Program-made: the position numbers and the translations under genes
Notes under the pieces: generated by a model
Seen by the model: the letters and a program-made list of their open reading frames with translations, nothing else
Databases searched by the model: none
What the model was told of the DNA's origin: nothing
NCBI RefSeq assembly: GCF_030272615.1
Contig: NW_026729262.1
Span: 59,036 to 123,035 of the forward strand
Direction of reading: 5' to 3'
Length of the DNA stretch: 64,000 nucleotides
Source of the DNA: Cryptomeria japonica
Taxonomy: Eukaryota; Streptophyta; Pinopsida; Cupressales; Cupressaceae
Shown: one piece after another, positions 11,930 through 23,409 of the stretch
How the letters are laid out: each line of letters begins with the position of its first letter
How positions within the stretch are numbered: the first letter of the stretch is position 1

Positions 11930-13508
11930 CTTTAAAAAAATTCAACTCTATTCAACAAATTGACCTTATGCATATAATGCAATTACCGCATGCCATGACA
12001 CTACATCTTTTTGAGTCATTTTATCACACAATTCACGTGCTTTGTTTATCCTTTCACATTGTGTAGACTAGACATCTTGTGTATATCCTACAAAAATTTC
12101 ACTTTATTATTTGAGATGACATCTCGTTGAGGCGGTATGTCTAACATTGCAGGTGCGATGTCAATGATTCTCATATTGCTGAGTGTTTGCCATGGCAGCC
12201 AACAACAAATCAATTTGTGTATCTTCTGACCAAAGTATTCAATCTTGTATGCTTTGATGATGTTCCATTCCCTTTTCTTAACTCCCAATTTGGCGTAAAG
12301 GCAAGGTGTTGGTAGAGTTCGGCTTCATATGCATATTGTAAGAAAATTAACAAGTCTATAAATTATAGAGAAGAACAATAGTACATAATGCTTAGATTTA
12401 TGTGGAAAAAATTGGTACCAGTAAAAAAACCATGGGCAAAATATCTTTAGTATTGATTCTCAGGGATTACAAAGTTTACAACAATCTTCAAAATTGTACA
12501 TCAAAACTTGATTTCGAGTTGCGTAAAATAACCGAGTTGCAGAGTCCTAATTGAAGACAACTTACTAAATATAGTAAGTATGACTCGCACAACTACATGT
12601 AAAACACATGTCCAAATTACTCAACCACATCTAGATGAGAATCCAAGATGACCTAACCACTACTAGATGAAAAACCCAGTTTAGACTTCACATTCCAACA
12701 CATATTGCATTCATTTGCAAAGTTTTCATTCTCTTTTCATACAATCCATTTTGTACAAATTTTGCAATAATTTCATTTTATTCCTTAAGATAAAATCTCT
12801 TCGAGCCAATCCTTCAAATAACTTGTTCTTTTTCTATGCAATCATATATTGCCTACATGTCCACCAGAGCACTTGCCACTACCATTGTATTTGTTTGAAT
12901 TTTCCTAAGCCGATTGAACAAATCTATTTATGTACATTATGCAGCTATTGCATTCCTAGCGACCATATTTCTTTGAGGTATACTTCTCAAACTGTTCACA
13001 TGTCTTGTATTATTTGTGCTTCCACATTGTCTGGGCATAAAATGCGGATCTTTCTTATAATGTTAGGATACGTCCCATAGTTCTTTATTAATTAAAATAT
13101 TTTGAGAGCATTTGTGTGCACCTCCTGCCATCATTTCATTTCAATCCTTGAGACTATCTCTTTGGCATTCTGACAAACAGTTCATATGCATTGGCCCTAT
13201 TTCCACATTTTATATGCAAGCTTGTTAAAATATTTTCAATCATAATATCTAACAAAAATCCTCATCAATTTAAGACTTGATAGTGTCCATAACTTGTTCC
13301 AAGATTCTTTCATATTCTAGTAGGCAAGGTAGGATGGCAACAAATCTCGTGGAATATTTTTTTACAACTACTGAATACATTTGCTTAAAATTTTGAAAGC
13401 CCTTTCATCAATTCATTTTATTTAATATTTGCAATCATTGTGTTCCATACGGACCTTATTCCTTTGTGACCTCCTGAAAAAGAATTCACACACATTGTGT
13501 GCAGCTTC
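11930..13508 (-). pseudogene. Pentatricopeptide-repeat (PPR) protein pseudogene
   Basis: Several successive PPR units can be read on the minus strand despite stops and frameshifts: near 13440 R-S-V-W-N-T-M-I-A; near 13150-13230 KCGNRANAYELFVRMPKRDS; near 12770-12890 TMVVASALVDM followed by an E-G-L-A-R-R-D-F-like segment in another frame; near 12105-12180 MRIIDIAPAMLDIPPQRDVI; and near 11965-12050 INKARELCDKMTQKDVVSW. The pattern LVDMYAKCG..A..LF..MP.RDVVSWN.MIA is typical of plant PLS-class PPR proteins of organelle RNA metabolism. The copy is interrupted by a solo LTR (12337-12700) and is cut at its 5' side by element A at 13509. About 25-30 further bases may continue right of that element, from 30398. 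Confidence 0.82.
12337..12700 (-). mobile_element. Solo LTR inserted in the PPR pseudogene
   Basis: A 364-bp segment beginning TGTAAG and ending CCAACA, flanked by a perfect 5-bp duplication CATAT (12332-12336 and 12701-12705). PPR-like sequence is present on both sides. On the minus strand it starts TGTTGGAATGTGAAG and ends TTACA, the usual orientation of a Copia LTR. There is no interior, so it is a solo LTR left by LTR-LTR recombination. Confidence 0.82.
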
Positions 13509-13561
13509 TGTTGACTAGGTTGAAAGGACATGAATACTGAGAGGGGGGGTGAATTGACATT

Positions 13562-13611
<50 letters not shown>

Positions 13612-14772
13612 AAGAAACTTTTAGCAATACTTTAATGTTTCACTGAAATATCAAACTTCATCTATCTTACTAAGCAGATATAAAAATGCAAAAGTAGAAT
13701 AGTCATGAAGAGCACAACCACAAGAGAAACACCGGATTTTATACGTGGAAAACCCAAATGGGAAAAACCATGGAGAGTGTTAAATCTCAAGAAAATATAA
13801 CTTATACGGTGTTTACTAAGGAGTGGCTCACTACCAGATTACAAAAATGACTCACTACCTGATTGCTCACTGCAAAGATACAAAAGAACAACTCACTGTC
13901 AGAATGCTCACTGCAACGGAAAAAGGTTGAAGTGAAAAGGATTTCATCTCCAAATGCATGAGATCGGTTCTACAATTAAGCTCAAATCACAACTCACAAA
14001 CCCTACAGTAGATCCGATTAAACATCTTTGGACAACTATCCTTCAGTAGGTCAGGTGAAGACCTATCACATCACTGTAACACTATTTGCCTTCATTGTAT
14101 GCAAATCACACTACACACTCTTCTTTTCTGCTATCTTCTGCATACACACCGCATATACTTTCTCAATCTCTTTTTCAAACACATTCTCTACCTTACACAT
14201 GCTACTACATATATATACCAAAGGATACAAACATGAAATAGTATGTCGGCCAAGCCCAACACAATATCCAACATAAACAAGATATTCATGTCAGCCTCCA
14301 CAAGATCTCTACACACTTCCTTTTTCATGCTTCATTTTCCAATGCATATACTGATATTACTAGAATGGGGTAGGGTCTTTTTGACCCAAAGATACTGACT
14401 TATTATTAAAAAATTAAGCATAACATCTCCAATCTTCCAAAGATATAGACTCCATGCATACCACGAATACCGCAATATGAAACTTGACTAGATACTATTG
14501 TCATGACCAAAATAGCTAATATCGGAACTCATAACTAATACTAGGACTAATGAGAACTCAACAATTCTAGAACGAGGATCTTCCAGAGATTACCTCATCA
14601 TATCACCTCCATCTGACTGCATCATAACATTTGTACATCACAAAGAACTACACATATTGACTACATATAGTATCCGAACGAATCTGGATAAAATAGAATT
14701 GCATATACTATCTGGTCCGAATCGGATGACTAGTTTTCCATCAATGACAACAATATTCACACAAGTCTAACA
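13509..14772 (-). repeat. 3' LTR of element A
   Basis: 1264-bp LTR, TGTTAGACTTG...CCTAGTCAACA on the minus strand. It is longer than its partner because about 550 bp in the middle (about 13870-14430) are absent from 29682-30392. It carries a CA/TA microsatellite at 13564-13611. Confidence 0.83.
13564..13611. repeat. (CA)n(TA)n microsatellite
   Basis: About 18 CA units followed by about five TA units, within the LTR of element A. The matching place in the other LTR (about 29735) has only a short TATATAAATATA stretch, so the expansion arose after insertion or was lost in the partner. Confidence 0.95.
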
Positions 14773-15030
14773 ATCTCCCCCTTTGTCATTGATGGCAAAA
14801 CATATCCAGAACATATCTACATGTATGACACAACTCCCCCTTACTCATGTAGCTCCTCAAATCCAAAAGCCACATTCCTTTATCCCCCTTTTGACATCAA
14901 GGACATAGGATGCCTTTGATGAAAAAATAAAAAGGAAGAAAAAGACATAATATGTACAAGTGCAAAAATATCAAGGGTAAGTGCACCAAGATGGTGAACA
15001 AAAAAGTGGCCGCATGCAAAAAAAAGATGA
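14773..15030 (-). other. 3' end of element A interior (polypurine tracts, noncoding)
   Basis: On the minus strand this holds several polypurine runs (AAAGGGGGAGA next to the LTR, further ones near 14840 and 14888). There is no coding sequence. It joins the nested block E at a boundary I cannot fix exactly. Confidence 0.6.
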
Positions 15031-15070
15031 TTTTTCATAACTTGTGCGTGTTCTGGAAATTCAAAAATGT

Positions 15071-15239
15071 GCTAGGCTTGGTACCACCAAGCCTAGCCAA
15101 AAACAATTAAAACAATAAAAAGTTCCTCAAAACCTGTACTGGTTTTGAGGAACATTATATTTTTTAGAAATTTGCGGGTTATGTAGAACTAGAAGTTTTG
15201 GCCTTAGTTCTGCATAACTTGTATGGGTTATGTAGAACT
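15071..15239. repeat. Three consecutive hairpin-forming palindromes
   Basis: Hairpin 1: 12-bp perfect stem, 15071-15082 with 15086-15097 (GCTAGGCTTGGT arms). Hairpin 2: 13-bp perfect stem, 15122-15134 with 15141-15153 (GTTCCTCAAAACC arms, 6-nt loop). Hairpin 3: 12 of 13 paired, 15206-15218 with 15227-15239 (AGTTCTGCATAAC arm). Variants of the third motif (CATAACCCGTATGGGTTATG-like) recur at about 25610-25770, on the other side of element B, so both belong to the same interrupted block E. Confidence 0.8.
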
Positions 15240-15249
15240 GGGAACAAAG

Positions 15250-15289
15250 TAGGAAGTGGGTAGAGAGAGAGCGGGGGCGTGAGAATAGG

Positions 15290-15357
<68 letters not shown>

Positions 15358-15575
15358 AGGGGTAGGAAGAGAGGGATATAATATGATATGGAGAGAGGGA
15401 GGGAGAGAGAGTTAGAGACAGAGAGAGAAGGTGATAGGAAGAGAGAGAGAGAGAGAGAGAGAGAGAATAGGATAAGGAGAGGGGGAGAGAGGGGGATAGA
15501 GAGGAGATTGGGAGAGAGGGAGGGAGGGTGAAGATGGGTAGAATAGTATAAAGAGAGGGAGAGGTAGGGAGAGGT

Positions 15576-15639
<64 letters not shown>

Positions 15640-15764
15640 GGATAAGGAGAGGGGGATGGAGGGAGAGGGATATTAGGAAAAGGAGAGGGGGAGAGGGAGA
15701 TAGAGGGAGATTGGGAAAACTAGAGGAGGAGAGGGAGATAGAGGGAGATTGGGAAAAGTAGAGG

Positions 15765-15800
<36 letters not shown>

Positions 15801-15943
15801 GGTCAAGAGAGGAGGAGGGGGGAGAGAGAATAGTATAAGATAACAAGAGGGAGAGGGAGAGGGGGAGAGGAAGAGGGGGAGAGGGAGAGGGAGGGGTAGA
15901 GAAAGAGATAGAAGGGGGAGAGGGTGAGAATAGGATAGGATAA

Positions 15944-15989
<46 letters not shown>

Positions 15990-16190
15990 GGAGAAGGAGG
16001 AGAGGGTGAGAGACATGAGGTAGAGAGAGAACAAGAAGGAGAAAAGGGTGAGAGACTCGACAGAGAGAGAAGTGTGAGGGGGAGAGAGATGAGATAGAAC
16101 TCAAGGAGGATAATTAGGGCTCATAATAGACAAAGACAGTGGTGGGGGGAGGAAGATGAGAGAGAGAGGAAAAGAAGAGAGACATGCATG
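15250..16190. repeat. GA-rich low-complexity tract with several (GA)n runs
   Basis: Nearly pure purine on the plus strand. Uninterrupted (GA)n runs lie at about 15285-15354, 15440-15466, 15580-15634, 15766-15796 and 15948-15986, separated by degenerate G/A words such as GAGGGAGATAGAGGGAGATTGGG, which is tandemly duplicated near 15690-15760. The long minus-strand Ser/Leu/Pro frames here are products of the low-complexity sequence, not genes. Confidence 0.93.
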
Positions 16191-16199
16191 TATACAAAC

Positions 16200-17153
16200 A
16201 TATATACATATATCTATATAAATATGTATATATAACTATAGATATGAATATTTACATACATAAACACATATTGTAGTCACATAAATCTATCCATTTTAAT
16301 TAAATGAATACTTACTATATTTGATTAATAAACCCACTAGCCAACAGTTAATTAAATTAACATTTAATTAAATCCTCCTCAACCCCTTCTCCTATTAATT
16401 AAATAAATTATTCAATTTATTTTAATTAATTCATTAAACCAAATTCACAATCAATTAAATGAGTAAATCCTATTTATTTAATCTATTCCCATTTCCTCTT
16501 TTAAATAAATAAATAAAATATTTATTTAAATCACTAAGCAACCCCCCACTTGCATTCTCCTAAAAATGCAAATTGCAACCACAAGTTGAAATAAATTAAT
16601 TTTATTTTAATTTAAATCCTATTTTCCCTTACCCACCAAACTCACTTGCAATCGTAAATCCTCTTCTAGACCCTTCTAACCACTTTCTAATCACTCCTAA
16701 TTAGCCTAATCCATCCCCTAATTATTGTCACATTCCTAAGCAACTTGAAGTCACTTCTCAAAGCCCTCAAAGTCTTTGAAAAACATTTAATACTTTATGT
16801 GTTCAACAAGATAACCTCTAAAGTCTTCCAAACAAGTAATGGCTCTTACATGACCATTAATGGCTCTTACATACCCATTTATGGTTAAATCTACTTGCTC
16901 CCATGGTTAGAGACTTTCCCTCTAAATTTAACCCTCATTTAACCCATGGGTCTCTTCAAGAATTTATTGCTTTAACCATGGTTATTCCCACTAACTCTTA
17001 CACAAGAGTTTATCCATTGGATAAAGGCATTATTCCTTGAATAATGAATTTATTCACTCAACTCAACATTAACCTTATCTCCCAAGTTAACCCTCAAGTC
17101 ATGTCAAGCATTTACTGCTTATTCCCTCTCCTCTCAACCCATCTCTTGTTGAC
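16200..17153 (+). mobile_element. Left part of Gypsy-like LTR block E
   Basis: TTAATTAAAT-rich sequence followed by a pyrimidine-rich stretch (words such as AACCATGG and CTCTTACA). It resembles the U3 part of plant Gypsy LTRs and resembles 30425-31075. It is broken at 17153 by element B; removing B and one GTTGAC copy joins it smoothly to 24956. No coding sequence is seen. Exact ends of block E are not resolved. Confidence 0.5.
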
Positions 17154-18306
17154 TGTTACTACTTATCAAGTTGCCATTAGTTTTTGTATTCAAAATCATA
17201 CTATATATTCTAGTTGGTTAGCACTACCGAATCATGCAGTCGGTATAAACAGAGAAGTCAGTATGCACAGTCTAGTCGGTTATAGAAGAAAGCAGTCACA
17301 AAGTGTAGTATTCACTGAGCTGTCTATCGAGTATCTTTTTATGGCTACCGAGCAGTAAAGTTAACACACCGAGTTGATATTCACCGAGTGAAACGTGTTA
17401 CCAGATACATTGAACCTAGACATGCATATGAAAATGTGTTACAAGATCGAGGCACATCTAACCGTTATTCCATTGGAAATTGCACTAGAAGATTGTGTAT
17501 GAATACGAGGTCAATCTAACCAATGAAATATTTTGTTTAGTTATTCATTCAAGGAATCTTGTTTGTAAGATCGAAGCAATGAATTAGATCACCATTTTAA
17601 GAGATCTATTTATACAGCATGAATTAAGAACAAGGTGTGTGCATATATGTATGAAGGAAGACTGTTACAGAGACATAGAGGTCACCGAGAAGATTTTCAG
17701 AGAACAATCAAAGAATAGAGTAAATAGAAGGGTTCACCGAGTTACTATATGGGTTACCGAGGAACGCTATAAGCAAGGTAATCTTATTCTGAGCACATAG
17801 AATCTGCTATAACATTTTAGATGTAAAGTTGCAAATATTTGTAATGATTTTATTGTAATATTGTGAAAGAGAAACCTATAACAGGGTAAAAGACTCTAAC
17901 CAAGTCTATAAATTGTAAAGCCTCTAACCAGGTGCAACATTCAGATTAATGTTGTAAAATCCTTTAGCAAGGTAGATCTAACAGATCTTGTAACTCCTAA
18001 TAGGGTAAGCTATCAGAAATAGCTAAATGTAGCTCTAATCGAGCAATCTTTATTATTATAGTAGTGAAGTTGTGGGTGCCATACCCACCGCATTTTTTCT
18101 CTCTAACCAAGAGTTTCTGTGTAACCAAAATATATGAGTTATGGAGTGAATCATGTATGATTGTTATCTATTTGTTTTAACTTTATTTTATGTTACTGCA
18201 CTATTCTGTCTATGCATAATAGTAAGGTTATTATTAAAGAAAAGTTTTGGAGTACTGATTCACCCCTCCCCTCTCAGTACATTAGCTTTCCATATTGGGC
18301 CTAACA
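17154..18306 (+). repeat. 5' LTR of element B
   Basis: 1153-bp LTR ending ...GGGCCTAACA, then ATTGGTATCAGAGC. An open frame running from 18153 into the interior begins inside this LTR; its first 70 or so codons are LTR sequence and are probably not protein. Confidence 0.92.
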
Positions 18307-18308
18307 AT

Positions 18309-18320
18309 TGGTATCAGAGC
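18309..18320 (+). other. Primer binding site (tRNA-iMet) of element B
   Basis: TGGTATCAGAGC, two bases after the 5' LTR. Confidence 0.9.
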
Positions 18321-18368
18321 TTCTATCTTGGAAAAGGGTTTGACTACCTAAAGAGAAAGATTTTATCA

Positions 18369-19721
18369 ATGGAAGGCTATAAACAATCTCGAAGGATTAT
18401 GTATCTGCAAGAAGAGATGGATCATGCAAATCAAGTGATTGCAGTGATGCAAAGGCAAATGCAAAAATCTCTAAAAGTAAGAAGAAGATTATTTGATGAC
18501 TTGTAGGATTCTCAAGAGTTAGTGGAACAAATTGAGACATCATTTGAGAACAGCATATCTAAAGAGACTGAAGAAATGATTGGAGTATTGAAAGAAAAGA
18601 ACAAAGCATTGGTTGATCAACTAAAAGCAATGAAAAGAGAACATGAACATTTCAATACATAGATGACTGAAAACCTAGATGCATTGAGGACAACAGAGGA
18701 TAAAGAAAGAGATCTACAAAGAGAGAAACAAAAACTTGAGGTCTTAGTATCTGATAAGAATGATGAAATCATAAGGTTAACTAGGATTCAACAAAATATG
18801 ACAGATCAACTAGGTCATGCACATCATGAAGCAATTCTAAAGAATGATAAAAATCAAGCATTGAAACTTGAAGTATCAAGGTTGACTGATGAACTTGAAA
18901 TAGAGAAGAAATCCAAAAAAACATTGAAGAAGAGTTATGAAGGATCAAAGATGTTGGATGAGCAATTGAATACAAGAAGACCCAACAAAGATGCAGGACT
19001 AGGTTACAAAGGAAAAGAATCAACCGAGAAAGGAATTCACACTACCGAGAGAGGAGAATCATCAAAGCAAGCTGGAAACAAGAATAACATCAAAAGGAAG
19101 AAGCCTATTTGCTACTACTGTGGAAATCAAGGTCATACTGCCAACATATGCCAGATTAAAAAAGGTAAGCAACTGAATATCACTAAGTTGAATGGATATT
19201 GTTACAATTGCAATAAATATGGTCACACATCTAATCAATGTAGGACAAAGTTTGTTAACAATTATCAAAAGGCAAAATTCAAAGGGTTTTGTAGAAACTG
19301 CAATAGATATGGACATAGTACCGAGAAGTGCTGGTCTAAGCAAAAGAACTACATGAGGTGTCCACACCGAGCAGACACTAGAGGTTACCGAATTGACACA
19401 GATCCTTACCAACAATATGCAGCAGTACCATAGGATTACAATACAAGGATATGGTGTGAATGTTGTGGAAGATATGGACATATTAGTGCTAACTGTTTTA
19501 TAAGGTTTGGAATGAACAACCGAAGATCATGGAGAAATCCTGGTATGACATGTTTTCATTGTCACAAAGTTGGACATTTAGTTGGAGATTGCAGAGATCA
19601 ACCTAGAAGAAACACTGAAGCGATAAAAGAAAAATTTAAGATGATTTGGAAAAAGAACGAAATCATGTCAGATGAGGAAAGCACCTTACCTATCGATTTA
19701 GGTGCACTTATTCCAAATTAA
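18369..19721 (+). pseudogene. Element B ORF1: coiled-coil, five-zinc-knuckle gag-like protein
   Basis: One reading frame, about 450 codons, starting at ATG 18369 shortly after the primer site. It is broken only by three in-frame TAG codons (18504, 18660, 19431), with no frameshift. The first 200 codons are Glu/Lys/Gln-rich with heptad-like spacing (coiled coil), followed by a basic linker. Then come five CCHC knuckles: CYYCGNQGHTANIC (19110), CYNCNKYGHTSNQC (19200), CRNCNRYGHSTEKC (19290), CECCGRYGHISANC (19453) and CFHCHKVGHLVGDC (19551). CCHC knuckles bind RNA in gag nucleocapsids, and most plant Copia gags have only one. No capsid-like domain is recognised upstream. The role inferred is RNA binding and packaging of the element. 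Confidence 0.8.
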
Positions 19722-20258
19722 TCAGAAAAGGTATGAAGGGACTGCATTCTCTAAAGGTTAAATCATAACAGTTCCTATTCTATCATGTACAAAATTCAAA
19801 ATCCGCATAGTTAAGATGCAATTAGTAAGTTTGAAATTCTATCAAAAGTACTTTACAGGAAACCTGTCAAGTCGGTGTATACAGGAAGCCTGTCAAGTCA
19901 GTTAATCAAGGAAATTTGGTTACTCGGTTAAAACGAACAAAAAGGGAGTAAATCGGTTAAAGGTGAACTGAGTGCATTTAATGTTTTGACCTAACTTGCA
20001 CGGAGCCCGATAAGGTATTTTGTACTTAAAGGTATTTTCGCGGTTATTTTCATTCACCAAGTTTTCAAGAGAGTAGAGAAGAGCAAATTGAGGCGATCAA
20101 ACTTCATTCAGAGCAAATTCCAAGGTATTTACATCAAATCTCATCACACTATTAAGCTGGTTACTGATCTTGTCAAATTGTTGTTATCTACCGAGTGTGA
20201 AGCATCAGCCGTTTGTAAACCCTAAGGATAGTTTGCAAAGTTTTACCTGAAACCTTCA

Positions 20259-23200
20259 ATGGCGCCTAAGATCCAAGATCCTGTAGTTGTCAAGAATGTG
20301 GAGAAGCCCTTGCTGAAGTAATCTTTGACTCCCAAAGTTGCCTTTGAACCGGATGACAAAACTGCATTTTCACTCATCCCTGATCGAGTCTTGTTAGTCG
20401 AAGATGTTAGATTCTTCACCAAATGCCATGTTGAAGAACTTGGTCATGTTGAGATTAGTGACACATATGATGAACTTTGTACCGATGGCAAAATGGATAG
20501 CAAGTTTGAGCATATCAAAATCAAGGGATTAACTGAAGCCCTAGCCTATCCCCATGTGTTCAAACCCCAGTGGGTTAAGTTTGTTTTAAGCAGAGTTCAT
20601 GATGATTTTATGTGGCTAGAGGAGAAACCATTCAAAATCACCAAGGAAATCATTCATGTGATCACCGGGTATCCTATCTATGATCATGCACGAGCATAGA
20701 AAATGATATCACAGAAGGAGCTAATCAGTCTAACTAGAGTAGAATCTAATTACCGAGGACTGAAATTGAGCAATGTCACTGATGCAGAACTTAAGTTTTC
20801 AATTAGAGTAATTGGTTATTGTTTCTTCCAATCTGCAAGGGAAAATAGTGTACCATGTGTAGCAGTTGACTTGGCCTACAAAATAGTGAAAAAGGGAATG
20901 AAAGTAGATTTATGTGAAGTGCTACTGAAGAACTTGTTTGAGAACCTGGACACAATAAGGAAGCCGAAGAAGAACAACTCGGCAAATACACTGAAGTTTG
21001 GTTCACTTCTTGTATGCATGTTTTTCTACTTTGAGAAGTTCTTTCCCTCAGTCAGTAAAGTAGTTTGGGAGCTACACCAACCTATCACCCATCAAATCAA
21101 TGATTTTATCAAGAAATTGGGAGATAATTTTAATGATATCATGGATCACTATTTCAGTAAATTTCAAGAGAAGATGCACAACAGGTACTGGATTCCACCA
21201 CAGCTGGTAGAGAAATATAAGGATAATATATGTTTTGAGGTTGACACCGATTACTGTTATATGAATGTTGTTGAACCAAGGACTCAATCTTTGCCACCAA
21301 TGGGTTATGAGATTGACTATGATATAACACAACAGCAAATTGATGCCTATCTATCATTGCCAAGGCATGCTACCGAACTAAGATATGGAACATATGAAGA
21401 GGTGAAGGAAAAAGTAAAAATGAGCATTGTAGTACCCATGGCTACAAGAAAAGCTACAAAGATGATAAAGGTTTTATCTGAGAAATTCAGAGAAGAATCC
21501 TCCTCTACACCTGTCAAAGGCACTCTTGCCATTACCGAAGAGGAATCAAAAGCTCAAGAGGCAGCAATAACATTAAGTACTGAGTTGCCTAAGGGTAAAG
21601 TTTTGAAAAGAAAGAAACGGGACATTTCAAATGCCCTACCGACTCCACCAACAAAAAGACCTAACACTAGAGCATCAGTTGCATCACCGAGTAAGAAACA
21701 AAAGAGTGTTACTATACCCAAGGTAACCAAGACCTACAAGAAATCTACTCGGAGACTCATTTTGGCAAAAGAGTCTAGTGATACAAAATCTGATGATGCA
21801 AACAAATTTCAGATTGTAAAAAGAAAGGAGATGGAAATATGCAATGGACTCAGAGAAACAAATAAGAGAAAGAAGTCTAGTCCATCTATTCCCTAATATG
21901 TCTGTAGCAGAAATTAAGGAGCATTTGACAACATACAATTCTAAATTTCTTGTCAAATAAAGAGCCTTAAAATTGATGAATGGGCTATACATTGATGTGG
22001 AAAATGAGACAAAAGCCAAGTGGCAAGAAATCTTCAAACTAAAGGATGTCAGTGAACAATCTCAAGTTGAAATTGTTGATGTCACCGAGCAAGGTCCTGT
22101 TGCTACCAAGAAAGACCCGACTGACACTATTCAAATTGATGAAGATGTCATGGATGAAGAAGCACCAGAGCAGGAAATGATTGAAGGCACTACCTATGCA
22201 AAACTTGTATCTAGTGAATTTGTCTTAGAACAAGTTCAGCCTAATCTGCCGGTCAAGCCACCTGTCTCTACCGAAGCTCTTAAGGATATAGAACAAGGCA
22301 CTGAATCTCACATGTCTAAGGCAGTAGAAGATACAACTAAAGATCAGACGTCTCAAGCACCGTTAAGCACTAAAAATGTTACAACTGAGACCCCTAGTAC
22401 CGAGACACCCAAGGACACTACAACGGCTACAGGAACTAACCAAAGTGTTGCATCTACCGAGCAACCTACTGAGGGTTAACAAGCCTCACATGCACTTGTC
22501 TTAGTACAACCGATCAGAGGTAAAGAGAAGAAGGTGAGAAAACATAGATTCAAAGTTGATTTAACTAAACCGATAGTGTTGCCCAATGTGGATATCTCAA
22601 AATTAAAAGGGCAAGCACTTATTGATTTTGGTCAACTATGCAAAACAAAGGCCAAACAGGAAAAACAATTGGCCATTCAAAAGAAGAATAAAGTACTACA
22701 AAAGGTAAAGACACTACTAATAGAAATGCTACCTTTAGCAACAGTGTCAACCAATGCAGCCATCCACATTCAACTGGATGAACTCCTTACTCAAATAGAA
22801 ACATCTGGAGTTGATGCATCTGAGTACTTAAGCAAGCTAAAAGATAAAGAGCTTACAACAAAGATGATAGAAGTGGTACAAAAAGCTCTCGCTATAGGAA
22901 AAGTAAAGCTTGTCAAATTCATTGCTAAGTTGTCCCCTCAACTCAAGCATATTCTTTATTTATTTTAGAAACTTTGTACATTTTCCTTATTCATTAAAGA
23001 TATCAAGAATAAAACTCATTCAATTGAGAAAGAGATCACCAATCTCTCAACTAAGTTGACCACCAAGCCTAATTCAGTTCAAAATTTTTATACCAAGCTT
23101 CAACAGCTCATGGCTCAACAATTAGAACTCGGAAATGAAGAGCATAAGATCAGGATGGATATAATGACCCTCCAGACATTATTCCTTCCTCATCTCTCAT

Positions 23201-23409
23201 CACTACATGAATAGATCAACAGAGCTACACGCCTATCAACTACACAAGAGGGAAGCACTCTTGATGGGTTAATATCACTATTGGCTGATATTCAAGCACA
23301 AAATTCTTTAATGGAAAGTGTAAAGGATGCACTCTTAGTCGCACTTACCGACGCCCGAAACAAGTATAAATCTATTTTTTATCAGTTACCGCCCCCAGAT
23401 GGAAATTAA
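20259..23409 (+). pseudogene. Element B ORF2: large protein of unknown family
   Basis: About 1050 codons from ATG 20259 to TAA 23407, with one frameshift near 21894 and six in-frame stops (TAA 20319, TAG 20697, TAA near 21955, TAA 22477, TAG 22966, TAG 23212). The N-terminal 400 residues look globular and contain WVKFVLSRVHDDFMW (20571), a K-I-T-K-E-I-I-H-V-I-T-G-Y-P segment, VDLCEVLLKNLFEN (about 20905) and NICFEVDTDYCYM (about 21227). The middle is basic, then Thr/Pro/Glu-rich; the C-terminus is helical and coiled-coil-like, ending LPPPDGN. None of this resembles protease, integrase, RT or RNase H. The IT...ITGYP segment is faintly like plant mobile-domain proteins, which is only a suggestion. 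Homologues occur in elements A and C. Confidence 0.72.

Noticed and set aside
12715-13080. 121-codon plus-strand frame
   Set aside because: It is the antisense shadow of PPR units on the minus strand.
13509-14772. A solo LTR at 13509-14772 independent of the LTR at 29682
   Set aside because: An adjoining polypurine tract and the matching GCTTC at 30393 tie the two LTRs to one element.
15673-16104. Long Ser/Leu/Pro open frames on the minus strand
   Set aside because: They are translations of the GA-rich tract; the low-complexity sequence is open by composition, with no domain and no start context.
18153-18368. N-terminal extension of element B ORF1, with hydrophobic residues like a membrane segment
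   Set aside because: It lies inside the LTR and across the primer site; the first plausible start after the primer site is ATG 18369.
18504-23214. Reassigned UAG (Gln) code or programmed readthrough
   Set aside because: Other pseudogenes here also carry TAA, TGA and frameshifts, and the LTRs have diverged; ordinary decay through C-to-T changes is simpler.
18309-23409. Element B as an endogenous pararetrovirus
   Set aside because: It has two LTRs, a target duplication and a polypurine tract, and no movement protein, coat protein or reverse transcriptase.
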